Assembly: GCF_028692895.1 (NCBI RefSeq)
Contig: NZ_JAQUWN010000006.1
Span: 1-64,000 of the forward strand
Direction of reading: 5' to 3'
Length of the DNA: 64,000 nucleotides
Origin: Pseudodesulfovibrio sp.
GTDB taxonomy: Bacteria; Desulfobacterota; Desulfovibrionia; Desulfovibrionales; Desulfovibrionaceae
Shown here: piece by piece, positions 49,823 to 58,184 of the stretch
Layout of the letters: each line of letters opens with the position of its first letter
Numbering within the stretch: the stretch's first letter is position 1
Program-made: the position numbers and the translations under genes
The notes under the pieces: generated by a model
Told to the model about the DNA's origin: nothing
Seen by the model: the letters and a program-made list of their open reading frames with translations, nothing else
Databases searched by the model: none

Positions 49823-52276
49823 TCAGGCGGCCCGGTTGCGCCCGGCCACCTGGGTGCCGAAAATCTCCCAGGTCTTCAGGAAGGTGGAGTCGAAGGTGCG
49901 GCGTTCCACGTGGTTGCGCGCCTTGCGGCCCATGTATTCGATGCGCTCCGGGGTGTCCACCAGGTGGAGGATGGCGCGGAGCAGGGCGTCGGCGTTGCCG
50001 GCCGGGAAGACCAGGCCGGTCTCGTCGGGCAGCACGTTCTCGCGCGGGCCGCCCTTGTCGCTGACGATGACCGGCAGGCCCGAGGCCTGGGCCTCCAGGA
50101 CCACGTTGCCGAAGGTGTCCGTGGCCGAGGGAAAGACGAAGACGTCGGCCGAGGCGTATGCCTGGGCCAGGGGTTCGCCCGCGAGCACGCCGGTGAAGGT
50201 GGCGGGCGCGTTCTTCAGGGCGCGGCGCATCTCGTCCAGGTAGGGGCCGTCGCCCACCACCACGAGGTGGAGGTTGTCGCGCAGCCGGGTCGCCTTGAGG
50301 AAGGCCTCGGTGAGCACGTCCAGCCCCTTTTCCACGGACACGCGGCCCACGTAGAGGATCTTGGTCCGGCCCTGGATGTCGTAGCGGTGGTAGAATCCGT
50401 TCCGCTTGCCGGGGTGGAAGCGGTCGGTGTCCACCCCGCGCGGGTAGGTGACGATCTTGCCGGGGTCGATGCCGCGCCCGGCCAGTTCGAGCCGGGTGGC
50501 CTCGCTGGGCGCGTAGATGACCTGCATCTGGTTGTAGAACCAGCTCATGTAGCGCCAGCAGCCGTCCACCAGCCCGGCGTCCTCGGTGAAGGCGGCCACG
50601 TATTCCGGGAACGCGGTGTGGTAGGTGCCGTGGAAGGGGAGCTTGAGAATCTTCGAGATGGCCAGGGCGGCCAGCCCCACCGGGCCGGGCGTGGCGGCCA
50701 GGATGCAGTCGTACTCCTGCTCGAAGCAGTGGGTGAGCATGTCCAGGAAGGGCGGGTAGGAGAGGGTGATCTCCGGGTACTCCGGGATGTTGAACCGGCC
50801 TACGGGTTTGAAGCTCACCGCGCCGGGCACGTCCACCGCGCTGCCGCAGGTGATGACGGTCATGTCCTTGCCGTGGCGGGCCACCATCTGGAGCTGCTGG
50901 CGGATGGTCCGGGCCACGCCGTTGACCTCGTCGAAGGTGTCGGTGAAGTGGGCGATCTTGAGGTCGCGGCCGGTCCGGGCGGCCCGCTTGCCGCCCCGGA
51001 ACCGCTCCAGGCACCGGCGCGAGAAGTCGCGCTCGCCCGCGAAGAGGTCGTAGCCGACGAAGTAGGGCGCGAGCAGGGCGTAGAGCGACCCGGCCGAGCC
51101 GATGGAGTGGAAGACGTCGAAGAGGTTGGCCCCGAGCACGGACTGGAGGGTGCGGTCCGCGAACTGGGAGATGACACGGCTGGCGGCCATGGAGACGAAC
51201 CGGCTCCACTCCCGCTCCAGGACCAGGACGTCGCGGGTTCTGCCCCGGGCGATGTCCATGAGGGCCGGGTCGTGGGCGATGATGTCGGCGGCCTCCTTGA
51301 GCAGGGCGTCCTGCACGGTCTCGCTGGGGCCGTATTCGCGGTGCAGGGTGGCCTTGCCCCGGCCGATGAGCCGCAGGAAGCGGTTCATCAGCCCCGTTTC
51401 GTCGGGCTCGCGGCCCGGGTCCAGCGCGCCCTTGGCGAAGCGGAAGCAGAGGTGCTCGCTGGCGGCGTGGCTCATGGTCCCCATGCGCGAGCGATAAAAA
51501 TTGTAGGCGATGCCGTAGAGGTTGTGGGCCATGGTCCGGGGCGTGGCCGGGGTTCCGGCCGGGCGGCAGGTCCCGGCGCGGAGGCCCTGGTGGACGTTCG
51601 CCACGCTCGGCGCGCCGGGGAGCACGGTGTGCATGCGGGCCACGTTCAGGGAGGAGTGGTCGTCGGACCCGCCCATGATCGCCTTGACCCACGGCTCGTC
51701 GCCCACCGGGGCGATGCCGTGGGCGTTGGCCAGCCGCTCGATGTCGCCGGGGGTGAGCCGGGTCAGGATGTCGCGCACCACCTGGTTCTGGCGGGCGTCG
51801 CGGGTGCCGTTTTCCTCGAAGGTCTTGAAAAGCAGCAACGCCTGCTCGAAGTGGGCAGGCGTCAGCCGGTCGTTCACCGCGAAGAGGGGGTGGGCCAGCG
51901 CGTGGGTGACGCCCTCCCCCCTGAGGTAGGGGACGAGGTCGAAGACGTTCTCCCTGACCCGCTGGATCTCCTCGTGCTGGGCCTCGGTGATGTCCCAGGC
52001 CAGGACGTGCAGCTTGCACCGGTCCTCGGGGAAGTAGGTGGTGATCTCCTCGGAGACGAAGGTCCCCGGCAGGTGGGCGATTTCGAGGCTCCCCCGGATG
52101 GTGTTGTGGTCGGTGATGGTCACCAGGTCCATGCCGCGCGACCGGGCGATGGCGTAGAGGTCGGCGGGCTCGGTGAAGCTTTCGGGGCAGCCGATCTTCT
52201 GGAGGATCCACTGCGAAGGGCGCGTGGAATACTTGGAGTGGACGTGCAGGTCCACCTTGAAAGTCGGTTCGGCCAT
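49823..52276 (-). CDS. PHP-domain/GT4 glycosyltransferase fusion
   Basis: An 817-residue fusion. The N-terminal part (1 to about 400) is a PHP metal hydrolase with FKVDLHVHSKYSTRPSQ, DLVTITDHNTIRGSLE, EEITTYFPED and ALAHPLFAVN, plus GGSDDHSSLN. The C-terminal part (about 420-810) is a GT4 glycosyltransferase with KIAHFTDTFDEVNGVARTIR, ILYVGRVSVEKGLDVLTEAF and the donor motif FVFPSATDTFGNVVLEAQAS. One chain may thus both cut a phosphoester and add a sugar, perhaps to a lipid or surface polymer. GGAGG lies 7 bases before the ATG. A DksA-like gene lies 64 bases upstream. The partner substrate is unknown. Confidence 0.93.
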   Translation of the reverse strand: MAEPTFKVDLHVHSKYSTRPSQWILQKIGCPESFTEPADLYAIARSRGMDLVTITDHNTIRGSLEIAHLPGTFVSEEITTYFPEDRCKLHVLAWDITEAQHEEIQRVRENVFDLVPYLRGEGVTHALAHPLFAVNDRLTPAHFEQALLLFKTFEENGTRDARQNQVVRDILTRLTPGDIERLANAHGIAPVGDEPWVKAIMGGSDDHSSLNVARMHTVLPGAPSVANVHQGLRAGTCRPAGTPATPRTMAHNLYGIAYNFYRSRMGTMSHAASEHLCFRFAKGALDPGREPDETGLMNRFLRLIGRGKATLHREYGPSETVQDALLKEAADIIAHDPALMDIARGRTRDVLVLEREWSRFVSMAASRVISQFADRTLQSVLGANLFDVFHSIGSAGSLYALLAPYFVGYDLFAGERDFSRRCLERFRGGKRAARTGRDLKIAHFTDTFDEVNGVARTIRQQLQMVARHGKDMTVITCGSAVDVPGAVSFKPVGRFNIPEYPEITLSYPPFLDMLTHCFEQEYDCILAATPGPVGLAALAISKILKLPFHGTYHTAFPEYVAAFTEDAGLVDGCWRYMSWFYNQMQVIYAPSEATRLELAGRGIDPGKIVTYPRGVDTDRFHPGKRNGFYHRYDIQGRTKILYVGRVSVEKGLDVLTEAFLKATRLRDNLHLVVVGDGPYLDEMRRALKNAPATFTGVLAGEPLAQAYASADVFVFPSATDTFGNVVLEAQASGLPVIVSDKGGPRENVLPDETGLVFPAGNADALLRAILHLVDTPERIEYMGRKARNHVERRTFDSTFLKTWEIFGTQVAGRNRAA

Positions 52277-52340
52277 GACGGGCCTCCTCTATGTCGCCGC
52301 GGCGCGGTCGCGGCGTGTTGTGTCTTCGGTCGGCTTGGCT

Positions 52341-52688
52341 TTAAGCGCAGCGGTTCAGGCCGTCCTCCAGCGCCGACTGGCAGTGGACGCACAGGCGGGC
52401 CGAAGGGTTGGCCTTGAGCCGGGCCAGGCCGATCCGGTCGCCGCACTCCTCGCACTCGCCGAAGTCGGCGTCGGAGACGCGGCGCAGCGCGTTCTCCAGC
52501 TCCATGATCCGGGCGGTGCGCCGCTTGCGCACGGCCAGGTTCACGCCCTGGAGGGTGAGCTGGCTCGCGAAGTCGGTCTCGTCCGGGCAGTTTTCCAGGA
52601 CGAAGGGTTCGTTGGTGTCCTGCCCGCTGAGCACGGACAGGGTATGCATCAGGTGGTTGCGAATGGCCTTGCGGTTGGTGTTGGTCAT
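52341..52688 (-). CDS. DksA/TraR-type zinc-finger protein
   Basis: A 115-residue protein with a helical N-terminal half and a C4 zinc finger, CEECGDRIGLARLK with the second pair LCVHCQSALE. This is the DksA/TraR C-terminal signature. The N-terminal coiled coil is shorter than in DksA, and the Asp-rich tip that enters the RNA polymerase channel is not clearly kept. It may modulate transcription in the stringent response or belong to a less studied subgroup. GGGAG is found 9 bases before the ATG. It is the first gene of a possible minus-strand unit with the PHP-GT4 fusion. Confidence 0.9.
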   Translation of the reverse strand: MTNTNRKAIRNHLMHTLSVLSGQDTNEPFVLENCPDETDFASQLTLQGVNLAVRKRRTARIMELENALRRVSDADFGECEECGDRIGLARLKANPSARLCVHCQSALEDGLNRCA

Positions 52689-52810
52689 TTGGGTCGCTCC
52701 CGGTTGAAGGTGGTCCGTTGCCCCGGTCTACCCCCATCCCGGGGCCGTTGAATGGCGCTTGGGTTACGGAGAGCCGACAGTTTGCGCCCATCCGCGCGTC
52801 CCTAAATCCG

Positions 52811-52839
52811 TGGACGAACCCTCCCGATCGCGGTACCCT
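52811..52839 (+). promoter_or_regulatory. Putative promoter, leaderless geometry
   Basis: TGGACG (52811-52816), a 17-base spacer and TACCCT (52834-52839) stand 6 bases before the ATG at 52846. No Shine-Dalgarno sequence is seen. Confidence 0.42.
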
Positions 52840-52845
52840 GCGCGC

Positions 52846-53286
52846 ATGAAGTGGATATTCATCTTGCTGGCCCTGGTGGCCGGGGCGGCCATGCCGGTTC
52901 AGGCGGGCATCAACCTGCGGCTGCGCTACGCCATGGGCGACCCGATCTTCGCGGCCTTCGTCTCGTTCGCGGTGGGGGCCGTTGCCCTGGCCGCCTACAC
53001 CTTCGCCGCCCGGCCGGTCCCGACCCTGGCCATGGCCGCGTCCGCGCCCTGGTGGGCGTGGACCGGCGGCCTGCTTGGGGCCTTCTTCGTCACCATCACC
53101 ATCATCCTGGCCCAGCAGATAGGGGCGGCGTCCTCCATGGCCTGGCTCCTGGCCGGCCAGTTCCTGGCCGCTCTGGTGCTGGACCATTTCGGCCTGGTCA
53201 GCTATGCCGTGCACGCGGCCTCGTGGCCCCGGCTGCTCGGGGTGGTCCTGGTCGTGGCGGGCGCCATTCTGGTCAACAAATACTGA
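52846..53286 (+). CDS. YdcZ/DUF606-family membrane protein
   Basis: A 146-residue membrane protein with five helices, of the YdcZ family within the drug/metabolite transporter superfamily (about 150 residues is usual). It begins MKWIFILLALVAGAAMPVQA and contains GINLRLRYAMGDPIFAAFVS and AQQIGAASSMAWLLAGQFLA, the family patterns. Members with a single half of the DMT fold are thought to work as dimers; the substrate is unknown. It lies 14 bases before the ubiA-like gene and is likely co-transcribed. The start is chosen from the hydrophobic N-terminus. Confidence 0.85.
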   Translation: MKWIFILLALVAGAAMPVQAGINLRLRYAMGDPIFAAFVSFAVGAVALAAYTFAARPVPTLAMAASAPWWAWTGGLLGAFFVTITIILAQQIGAASSMAWLLAGQFLAALVLDHFGLVSYAVHAASWPRLLGVVLVVAGAILVNKY

Positions 53287-53300
53287 GGGAAGGGAAGCGG

Positions 53301-54164
53301 ATGTCCATTGCACGGGATCTCGGCCTGGTCTGCCGGATGATAAAGATCGAGCACTCGGTGTTCGCCCTGCCGTTCGCCTTCGCCGGAGCGTTCCTGGCGG
53401 CGCGCGGCTGGCCCGGCGCGTGGAGCCTGCTGGTCCTCACCGTGGCCATGGTCGCGGTGCGCTCCTTCGCCATGGCCTTCAACCGCTATGCGGACCTGGA
53501 GATCGACCGCGAGAACCCCCGGACCCAGGGCCGCCCCCTGGTCACGGGCGAGCTCTCCACCCGGTTCACCCTGGCCTTCATCGCGGCCACGGCCCTGATC
53601 TTCGTGGGCGCGTGCGCGCTGATGAACCCGCTGTGCCTGCTGCTCTCGCCCGTGGCGCTGGGGGTGAGCGCCTTCTACAGCTTCTGCAAGCGGTTCACCT
53701 ACTGGTGCCATTTCGTGCTCGGCGCGGTGCTGGGGCTGGCCCCGGTGGCGGGCTGGCTGTGCGTGGACCCGGTCTTCACCCCCGCGGCCGCGCTGCTTTT
53801 CCTGGGCGTGACCCTGTGGGTGGCCGGGTTCGACCTGCTCTATGCCTGCCAGGACGCGGACTTCGACCGCGAGCGCGGGCTGTGGTCCATCCCGGCCCGG
53901 CTGGGCGTCCCGGCGGCCCTGGCCGTCTCCAGCCTGGCCCACGCCGTGGCCGCCGCGTGCTTCCTGCTGGCGGGCTGGGTGGCCGGGCTGGGCGGGTTCT
54001 ACTTCCTGGTGGCCGGGGCCATGGCCGTGGTCCTGGTGGCCGAGCACCTGCTGGTCCGGCCCGACGACATGAGCCGGGTCAACGTGGCCTTCTTCACCCT
54101 GAACGGCGTCATTTCCGTGATCCTCTTTTTCGGCGTGGCCGTTGATCTGTGGCGGGCCTCCTGA
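53301..54164 (+). CDS. UbiA-family prenyltransferase (menaquinone-type)
   Basis: A 287-residue inner-membrane enzyme with nine helices. It keeps both Asp-rich motifs: FNRYADLEIDRENPRTQGRP (NRxxDxxxD) at about 63-80 and YACQDADFDRERG (DxxxD) at about 183-195. UbiA-type enzymes attach a polyprenyl tail to an aromatic acid. In anaerobic deltaproteobacteria the form that works in the futalosine menaquinone pathway (MqnP) is the likely role; this is inference. GGGAAGGGAA stands just before the ATG. mscS follows after 27 bases. Confidence 0.92.
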   Translation: MSIARDLGLVCRMIKIEHSVFALPFAFAGAFLAARGWPGAWSLLVLTVAMVAVRSFAMAFNRYADLEIDRENPRTQGRPLVTGELSTRFTLAFIAATALIFVGACALMNPLCLLLSPVALGVSAFYSFCKRFTYWCHFVLGAVLGLAPVAGWLCVDPVFTPAAALLFLGVTLWVAGFDLLYACQDADFDRERGLWSIPARLGVPAALAVSSLAHAVAAACFLLAGWVAGLGGFYFLVAGAMAVVLVAEHLLVRPDDMSRVNVAFFTLNGVISVILFFGVAVDLWRAS

Positions 54165-54191
54165 CGCCACGGACGCTAGCCGGAGGTGACG

Positions 54192-55502
54192 ATGGAGCAG
54201 CGACTGGCCGCCGCCTATGAGTTCCTGCTGACCTGGTTCCAGGCCAACGTCCTGACCTGGAACACGGCCGCCCAGTGGGTGTGCGTGGCCCTGGCCTATG
54301 TCCTGACGGCCCTGGCCTGGCGCGGGTACGAGCGCCGCCTGCTGGAGCGGGTGGACGCCAAGGGGTTCGGCGGCATGGTCCGGGCCGTGGTCCGGGCCGT
54401 GGTGGACGTGGGCAATGTGGCCGCGTTCGTGGTGGTCCTGGAGGCGTGCGCGGGCGTGTTCCGCGCCCTGGAGCGCCAGCCCGGCGTGCTCGGCGCTGCC
54501 TGCGACGTGGCCGTGGCCTGGATCGTCATCCGCCTCCTGACCTCGATCATGCCCAACCGCGCCCTGGCGCGCGGCGTGGTCTCCCTGGTCTGGGCCGTGG
54601 CCGCCCTGTCGGTCTTCGGCCTGCTTTCGCCCATCACCGATTTTCTCGGCGGCCTGCGCCTGACCGTGGGCGGGACCTCGTTCTCGGCCCTGGGCGTCAT
54701 CAAGGGCGTGGTCCTGGCCGTCATCTTTCTCCAGGCCGCTTCCCTGGGCGTGCAGTTCGTCAACCGGCGCATCGCCACGGCGCGCGGCCTCTCGCCCTCG
54801 CTCCAGGTTCTCCTGGCCAAGGGGTTCAAGCTCGCGCTTTACACCTCGGCCGTGCTGGTGGCCATGTCCTGGGTGGGCATCGACCTGACCAGCCTGGCCA
54901 TCTTCTCCAGCGCGCTCGGCGTGGGCATCGGCTTCGGGCTCAAGACCATCTTCTCCAACTACGTGGCGGGCGTCCTCCTGCTCATGGACCGCTCCATCAA
55001 GCCCGGCGACACCATCGAGGTGGGCGGCGTCTTCGGCGTGGTGCGCGACATGCAGGGCCGCTACACCTCCATCCTGGCCCGCAACGGCAAGGAATACCTA
55101 ATCCCCAACGAGCAGCTCATCACCGGCGAGGTGGTCAACTGGACCTACACGGACCGCAACATCCGGCTGGAGGTCCCGGTGGGCATCGCCTACGAGTCGG
55201 ACCTGGACAAGGCCATGGCCCTGCTGCCCGAGGCCGCCGGCGCCGTCCCGCGCGTGCTGGCCTCCCCGCCGCCCGCGCCCCGGCTGGTGGGCTTCGGCGA
55301 CAACTCGGTGAACCTGGAGCTTCGCTTCTGGATCGCGGACGCCGAGGCCGGGCTGGCCAACGTCGAGAGCGACGTGCTGGTGCGCATCTGGCATCTCTTC
55401 CACGAGAACGGCATCGCCTTCCCGTTCCCGCAGCGGGACGTGCTGCTCAAGCCGGACTCCACCCTGACCGTGAAGCTCGACAAGGAGACGGACCATGAGT
55501 GA
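54192..55502 (+). CDS. MscS-family mechanosensitive channel
   Basis: A 436-residue inner-membrane protein. Several N-terminal helices (about 30-190) are followed by the pore helix and MscS beta-domain at about 235-330, with SALGVGIGFGLKTIFSNYVA (the pore helix), GVLLLMDRSIKPGDTIEVGG and YTSILARNGKEYLIPNEQLI. A C-terminal alpha/beta part ends with FPFPQRDVLLKPDSTLTVK. It protects the cell against osmotic down-shock. GGAGG stands 5 bases before the ATG at 54192; an in-frame GTG at 54186 is too close to the site. It overlaps the GNAT gene by 8 bases. Confidence 0.94.
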   Translation: MEQRLAAAYEFLLTWFQANVLTWNTAAQWVCVALAYVLTALAWRGYERRLLERVDAKGFGGMVRAVVRAVVDVGNVAAFVVVLEACAGVFRALERQPGVLGAACDVAVAWIVIRLLTSIMPNRALARGVVSLVWAVAALSVFGLLSPITDFLGGLRLTVGGTSFSALGVIKGVVLAVIFLQAASLGVQFVNRRIATARGLSPSLQVLLAKGFKLALYTSAVLVAMSWVGIDLTSLAIFSSALGVGIGFGLKTIFSNYVAGVLLLMDRSIKPGDTIEVGGVFGVVRDMQGRYTSILARNGKEYLIPNEQLITGEVVNWTYTDRNIRLEVPVGIAYESDLDKAMALLPEAAGAVPRVLASPPPAPRLVGFGDNSVNLELRFWIADAEAGLANVESDVLVRIWHLFHENGIAFPFPQRDVLLKPDSTLTVKLDKETDHE

Positions 55503-56337
55503 CGCGCCGACCATCCGGACCATGGGCCGGGAGGACGTGGACTTCGCCATGGCCCTGGCCACGGGCGAGGGCTGGAACTCCGGCCTGTCCGACGCAGAGA
55601 GCTTTTTCGCCGCCGATCCCGAGGGCTTCTTCCTGGCCGAGCTGGACGGCAGGCCCGTGGGCTGCATCTCGGCCGTGCGCTACGGCGACGGCTTCGGGTT
55701 CGCCGGGCTGTACATCATGATCCCGGAGGCGCGCGGCCGGGGCTGGGGGCTGCGCCTCTGGAACCACGCCCTGCGCCGTCTGGACGGATGCGCCAACATC
55801 GGGCTGGACGCGGTCCCGGCCCAGGAGGCCAACTACGTCCGTTCGGGCTTCGCCACGGCCTACCGCTCGGCCCGGTACGAGGGCGTGGCGGGAGGGACCG
55901 TTCCCGAAAGCGTTCATCGGCTTGGGGAGGCGGACTTCGCGGACGTGGCCGCCTATGACCGGCAGTGTTTCCCGGCCCCGCGCGACGCGTTTCTGCGCGC
56001 CTGGCTGGCCGCGCGCGGCAGCCACGCCTTCGGCGTCCGGCGGGGCGGCGTCCTGGCCGGATACGGCGTGATCCGCCCCTGCATCCGGGGCTGCAAGGTC
56101 GGCCCGCTCTTCGCCGACGACGCGGCGGCCGCCCGGGACCTGCTGGAGGCCCTGACGGCGTCCGTGCCGGGCGAGACCTTCTACCTGGACGTGGCCCGGC
56201 CCAACCGGGCGGCCGTGAAGCTTGCGGAGGGGCTCGGCCTGACCGAGGTCTTCGCCACCGTGCGCATGTACACCGCCGGGCAACCGGCCGTGGACCTGGA
56301 CAAGGTCTTCGGCGTGACCTCCTTCGAGCTGGGGTAG
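55495..56337 (+). CDS. GNAT acetyltransferase with C-terminal GNAT-like domain
   Basis: A 280-residue protein. The N-terminal GNAT domain (about 1-130) has the acetyl-CoA loop LYIMIPEARGRGWGLRLWNH and the turn GLDAVPAQEANYVRSGFATAY. The second half (about 140-280) is a GNAT-like fold of the type that follows the first in YitH-class proteins, with FADVAAYDRQCFPAPRDAFL. The acceptor is unknown. AAGGAG stands 6 bases before the ATG, which lies inside the end of mscS. The next gene starts 3 bases after its stop. Confidence 0.88.
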   Translation: MSDAPTIRTMGREDVDFAMALATGEGWNSGLSDAESFFAADPEGFFLAELDGRPVGCISAVRYGDGFGFAGLYIMIPEARGRGWGLRLWNHALRRLDGCANIGLDAVPAQEANYVRSGFATAYRSARYEGVAGGTVPESVHRLGEADFADVAAYDRQCFPAPRDAFLRAWLAARGSHAFGVRRGGVLAGYGVIRPCIRGCKVGPLFADDAAAARDLLEALTASVPGETFYLDVARPNRAAVKLAEGLGLTEVFATVRMYTAGQPAVDLDKVFGVTSFELG

Positions 56338-56340
56338 GCC

Positions 56341-56775
56341 GTGCGTTGGCTGGGCATCCTCATCACCGCCATCGTCCTCTTCATCGCCTGGGACGTGACC
56401 TGGTGGCTCGGGTTCGGGGTCTCGGACATGAGCCCCTGGACCCTCAGGCAGATGGTGGAGCAGCACAACGCGCCGGTGATCATCGACGTGCGCACCCCGG
56501 CCGAATACCGCTCCTTCCACATCCCCGGGGCCATCAACGTGCCCTGGCCCGCCACCCTGGCCGAACTGGCCTACGCCTCGCCCGACCCGGACAACCCCAT
56601 CGTGGTGGTGGGGCTGACCGGCCACCGCTCCCCCCAGGTGGCGCACCAACTGACCGCGGGCGGCTACACCGCCGTGACCAACGCGCCCTGGGCCATGCTC
56701 GCCTGGAAGCTCCTGGGCGGCGTGGTGGTGGAGGGGGCCAGCCCCGGTCCGCTGCCGGCCGCCACGGGCTCGTGA
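56341..56775 (+). CDS. Rhodanese-like membrane protein without catalytic cysteine
   Basis: A 144-residue protein with an N-terminal membrane helix (WLGILITAIVLFIAWDVTWW) and one rhodanese domain. The domain has the CH2A-like start VIIDVRTPAEYRSFHIPGAI and the active-site loop region VVVGLTGHRSPQVA. In active sulfurtransferases the loop reads C-x-x-G-x-R-S; here the Cys position is Gly91, so thiosulfate sulfurtransferase activity is unlikely. It may bind a partner or act as a scaffold facing the periplasm or cytoplasm. It starts at a GTG with GGGGTAGG nearby and follows the GNAT gene by 3 bases. Confidence 0.87.
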   Translation: MRWLGILITAIVLFIAWDVTWWLGFGVSDMSPWTLRQMVEQHNAPVIIDVRTPAEYRSFHIPGAINVPWPATLAELAYASPDPDNPIVVVGLTGHRSPQVAHQLTAGGYTAVTNAPWAMLAWKLLGGVVVEGASPGPLPAATGS

Positions 56776-56868
56776 TCGGGCGCGATTTGTTATCAGATAT
56801 CTTATTTACTTATCGCACCGCTTTTGTTAGCTTCCTTTGAAATTACGTTCGAACCGGGAGACCTGCCC
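56776..56868 (+). promoter_or_regulatory. AT-rich upstream region of the NYN-LOTUS gene
   Basis: This 93-base gap is much more AT-rich than the rest of the segment. It holds TTGTTA at 56787-56792 as a -35 candidate, but the -10 match at 17-base spacing (TTATCG) is poor. The palindrome GATATC lies inside. A foreign or silenced promoter is possible. Confidence 0.3.
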
Positions 56869-58110
56869 ATGCCGATTTTCAAGAGCGCGCTTTTCGTCGA
56901 CTTCGACAACATCTACCTCAGCCTGAAAGGCCAGGACCAGCGGTTGGCCGACAGCTTCGCCGAGCATCCGGACCGCTGGCTCCAGTGGCTCGAAAACAAC
57001 GTGCTCGTACGTGACAGGGGCATGGAAAGGCGGGAGGTGCTGGTCAGGAAATGCTATCTCAACCCCTCCTCGTTCAGCCGGTTCCGGCCTTATTTCATCA
57101 AGGCGGCGTTCAGCGTGGTCGACTGCCCGACCCTGACCTCCCAGGGCAAGAACAGCTCGGACATCCACATGGTTCTCGACATCCTGGAGACCCTGGACAA
57201 GGAGAACCCGACCTACGACGAGTTCATCATCTTTTCGGGCGACAGCGACTTCCGGCCGGTGCTCATCAAGCTGCGGGAGAACGCCCGGCTTACCACCGTG
57301 CTGACCGTGGGCGGGGCGAACCTGGCCTACAAGGCGGCGGCCACCGTGCTCCTGGGCGAGGAGCGGTTCATCGACGAGGCCCTCGGGGCCGACGTCAACG
57401 CGGACCTGGAGCTGGACCTGGGCGCGGCCGAGGACGAGGCCGAGGCGGCGGACGAGGACATCCGGAAGGACATCGCGGAGCTCGTGCTGCGGATGGTCCG
57501 CTCCGCTTCGACGCCGACGGTCATCGCCACCATCGGCGACGCCATCCGCAAGCGGTATCCGGACAGGCGCTCCGACGACTGGTTCGGGGCGGGGCGGCTG
57601 AAGGATTTTCTGTCCTCCCTCGACCTCGACGGGCTGGAGATGTCGTTCGCCATCCCCGGCTACGTCTACGATCCGGAAAAGCACGCGCTGCCCGAAGCCG
57701 AGGCCGCGAGCAACCCCTTCCTCGAAGCGCATCCCGACATTTTCGATCTGGCCAAGCAGGTCCACCAGTTGACGGACACGCCGCTGCTCTCGCCCGAGAC
57801 CTACGCCGTGCTCTTCCGGGAGCTGGCCTCGTCCATCAACGAGAACGGCCACGGCTTCACGGAGACGTCCCGCAGAGTCAGGGACCGGTGCGTGGCCAGC
57901 GGGGCGGCCATCTCGCGCCAGCAGGCCAACTTCGTCATCTACGGGCTGTACCGGTGCAAATACCGTTTCGACAAGGAGGCGCATTCGGCCAAGGAGCTGG
58001 CGGAGGCCTTTGCCCAGAACGTCTACAACATGTGCCTGTCGGCCCAGATGGAGATGAACGAGGCCCGGCGCAAGCTTTTCTTCGCCTGGCTGTTGCCCAA
58101 GGCGGCCTGA
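56869..58110 (+). CDS. NYN-domain nuclease-like protein with LOTUS-like domain
   Basis: A 413-residue cytosolic protein. The N-terminal NYN domain (about 1-170), a PIN-like nuclease fold, has the acidic residues in ALFVDFDNIYLSLKG and FIIFSGDSDFRPVLIKLREN (DSDF), with KNSSDIHMVLDIL between. An acidic linker (AAEDEAEAADEDIRKDI) leads to an OST-HTH/LOTUS-like winged helix at about 205-275, and a second helical region closes the protein. Such proteins are RNA-processing or RNA-binding candidates. The chosen ATG at 56869 follows GGGAG (9-base spacing); an earlier in-frame start at 56824 lies in AT-rich DNA. LOTUS assignment is by pattern only. Confidence 0.87.
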   Translation: MPIFKSALFVDFDNIYLSLKGQDQRLADSFAEHPDRWLQWLENNVLVRDRGMERREVLVRKCYLNPSSFSRFRPYFIKAAFSVVDCPTLTSQGKNSSDIHMVLDILETLDKENPTYDEFIIFSGDSDFRPVLIKLRENARLTTVLTVGGANLAYKAAATVLLGEERFIDEALGADVNADLELDLGAAEDEAEAADEDIRKDIAELVLRMVRSASTPTVIATIGDAIRKRYPDRRSDDWFGAGRLKDFLSSLDLDGLEMSFAIPGYVYDPEKHALPEAEAASNPFLEAHPDIFDLAKQVHQLTDTPLLSPETYAVLFRELASSINENGHGFTETSRRVRDRCVASGAAISRQQANFVIYGLYRCKYRFDKEAHSAKELAEAFAQNVYNMCLSAQMEMNEARRKLFFAWLLPKAA

Positions 58111-58148
58111 TCCGCCCGGGGGGGTGATCCCGGCCTTTGCCCCGGCCA

Positions 58149-58177
58149 TTGACCCCGGACCCGGCCTGCCTTACCTT
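58149..58177 (+). promoter_or_regulatory. Putative metX promoter, leaderless geometry
   Basis: TTGACC (58149-58154), a 17-base spacer and TACCTT (58172-58177) stand 7 bases before the metX ATG at 58185. No Shine-Dalgarno sequence is present, and the gap is too short for a riboswitch. Confidence 0.5.
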
Positions 58178-58184
58178 CCCCGGA

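Noticed and set aside
58111-58184. SAM riboswitch before metX
   Set aside because: Only 74 bases are available, and the best promoter leaves a 5' leader of about zero length.
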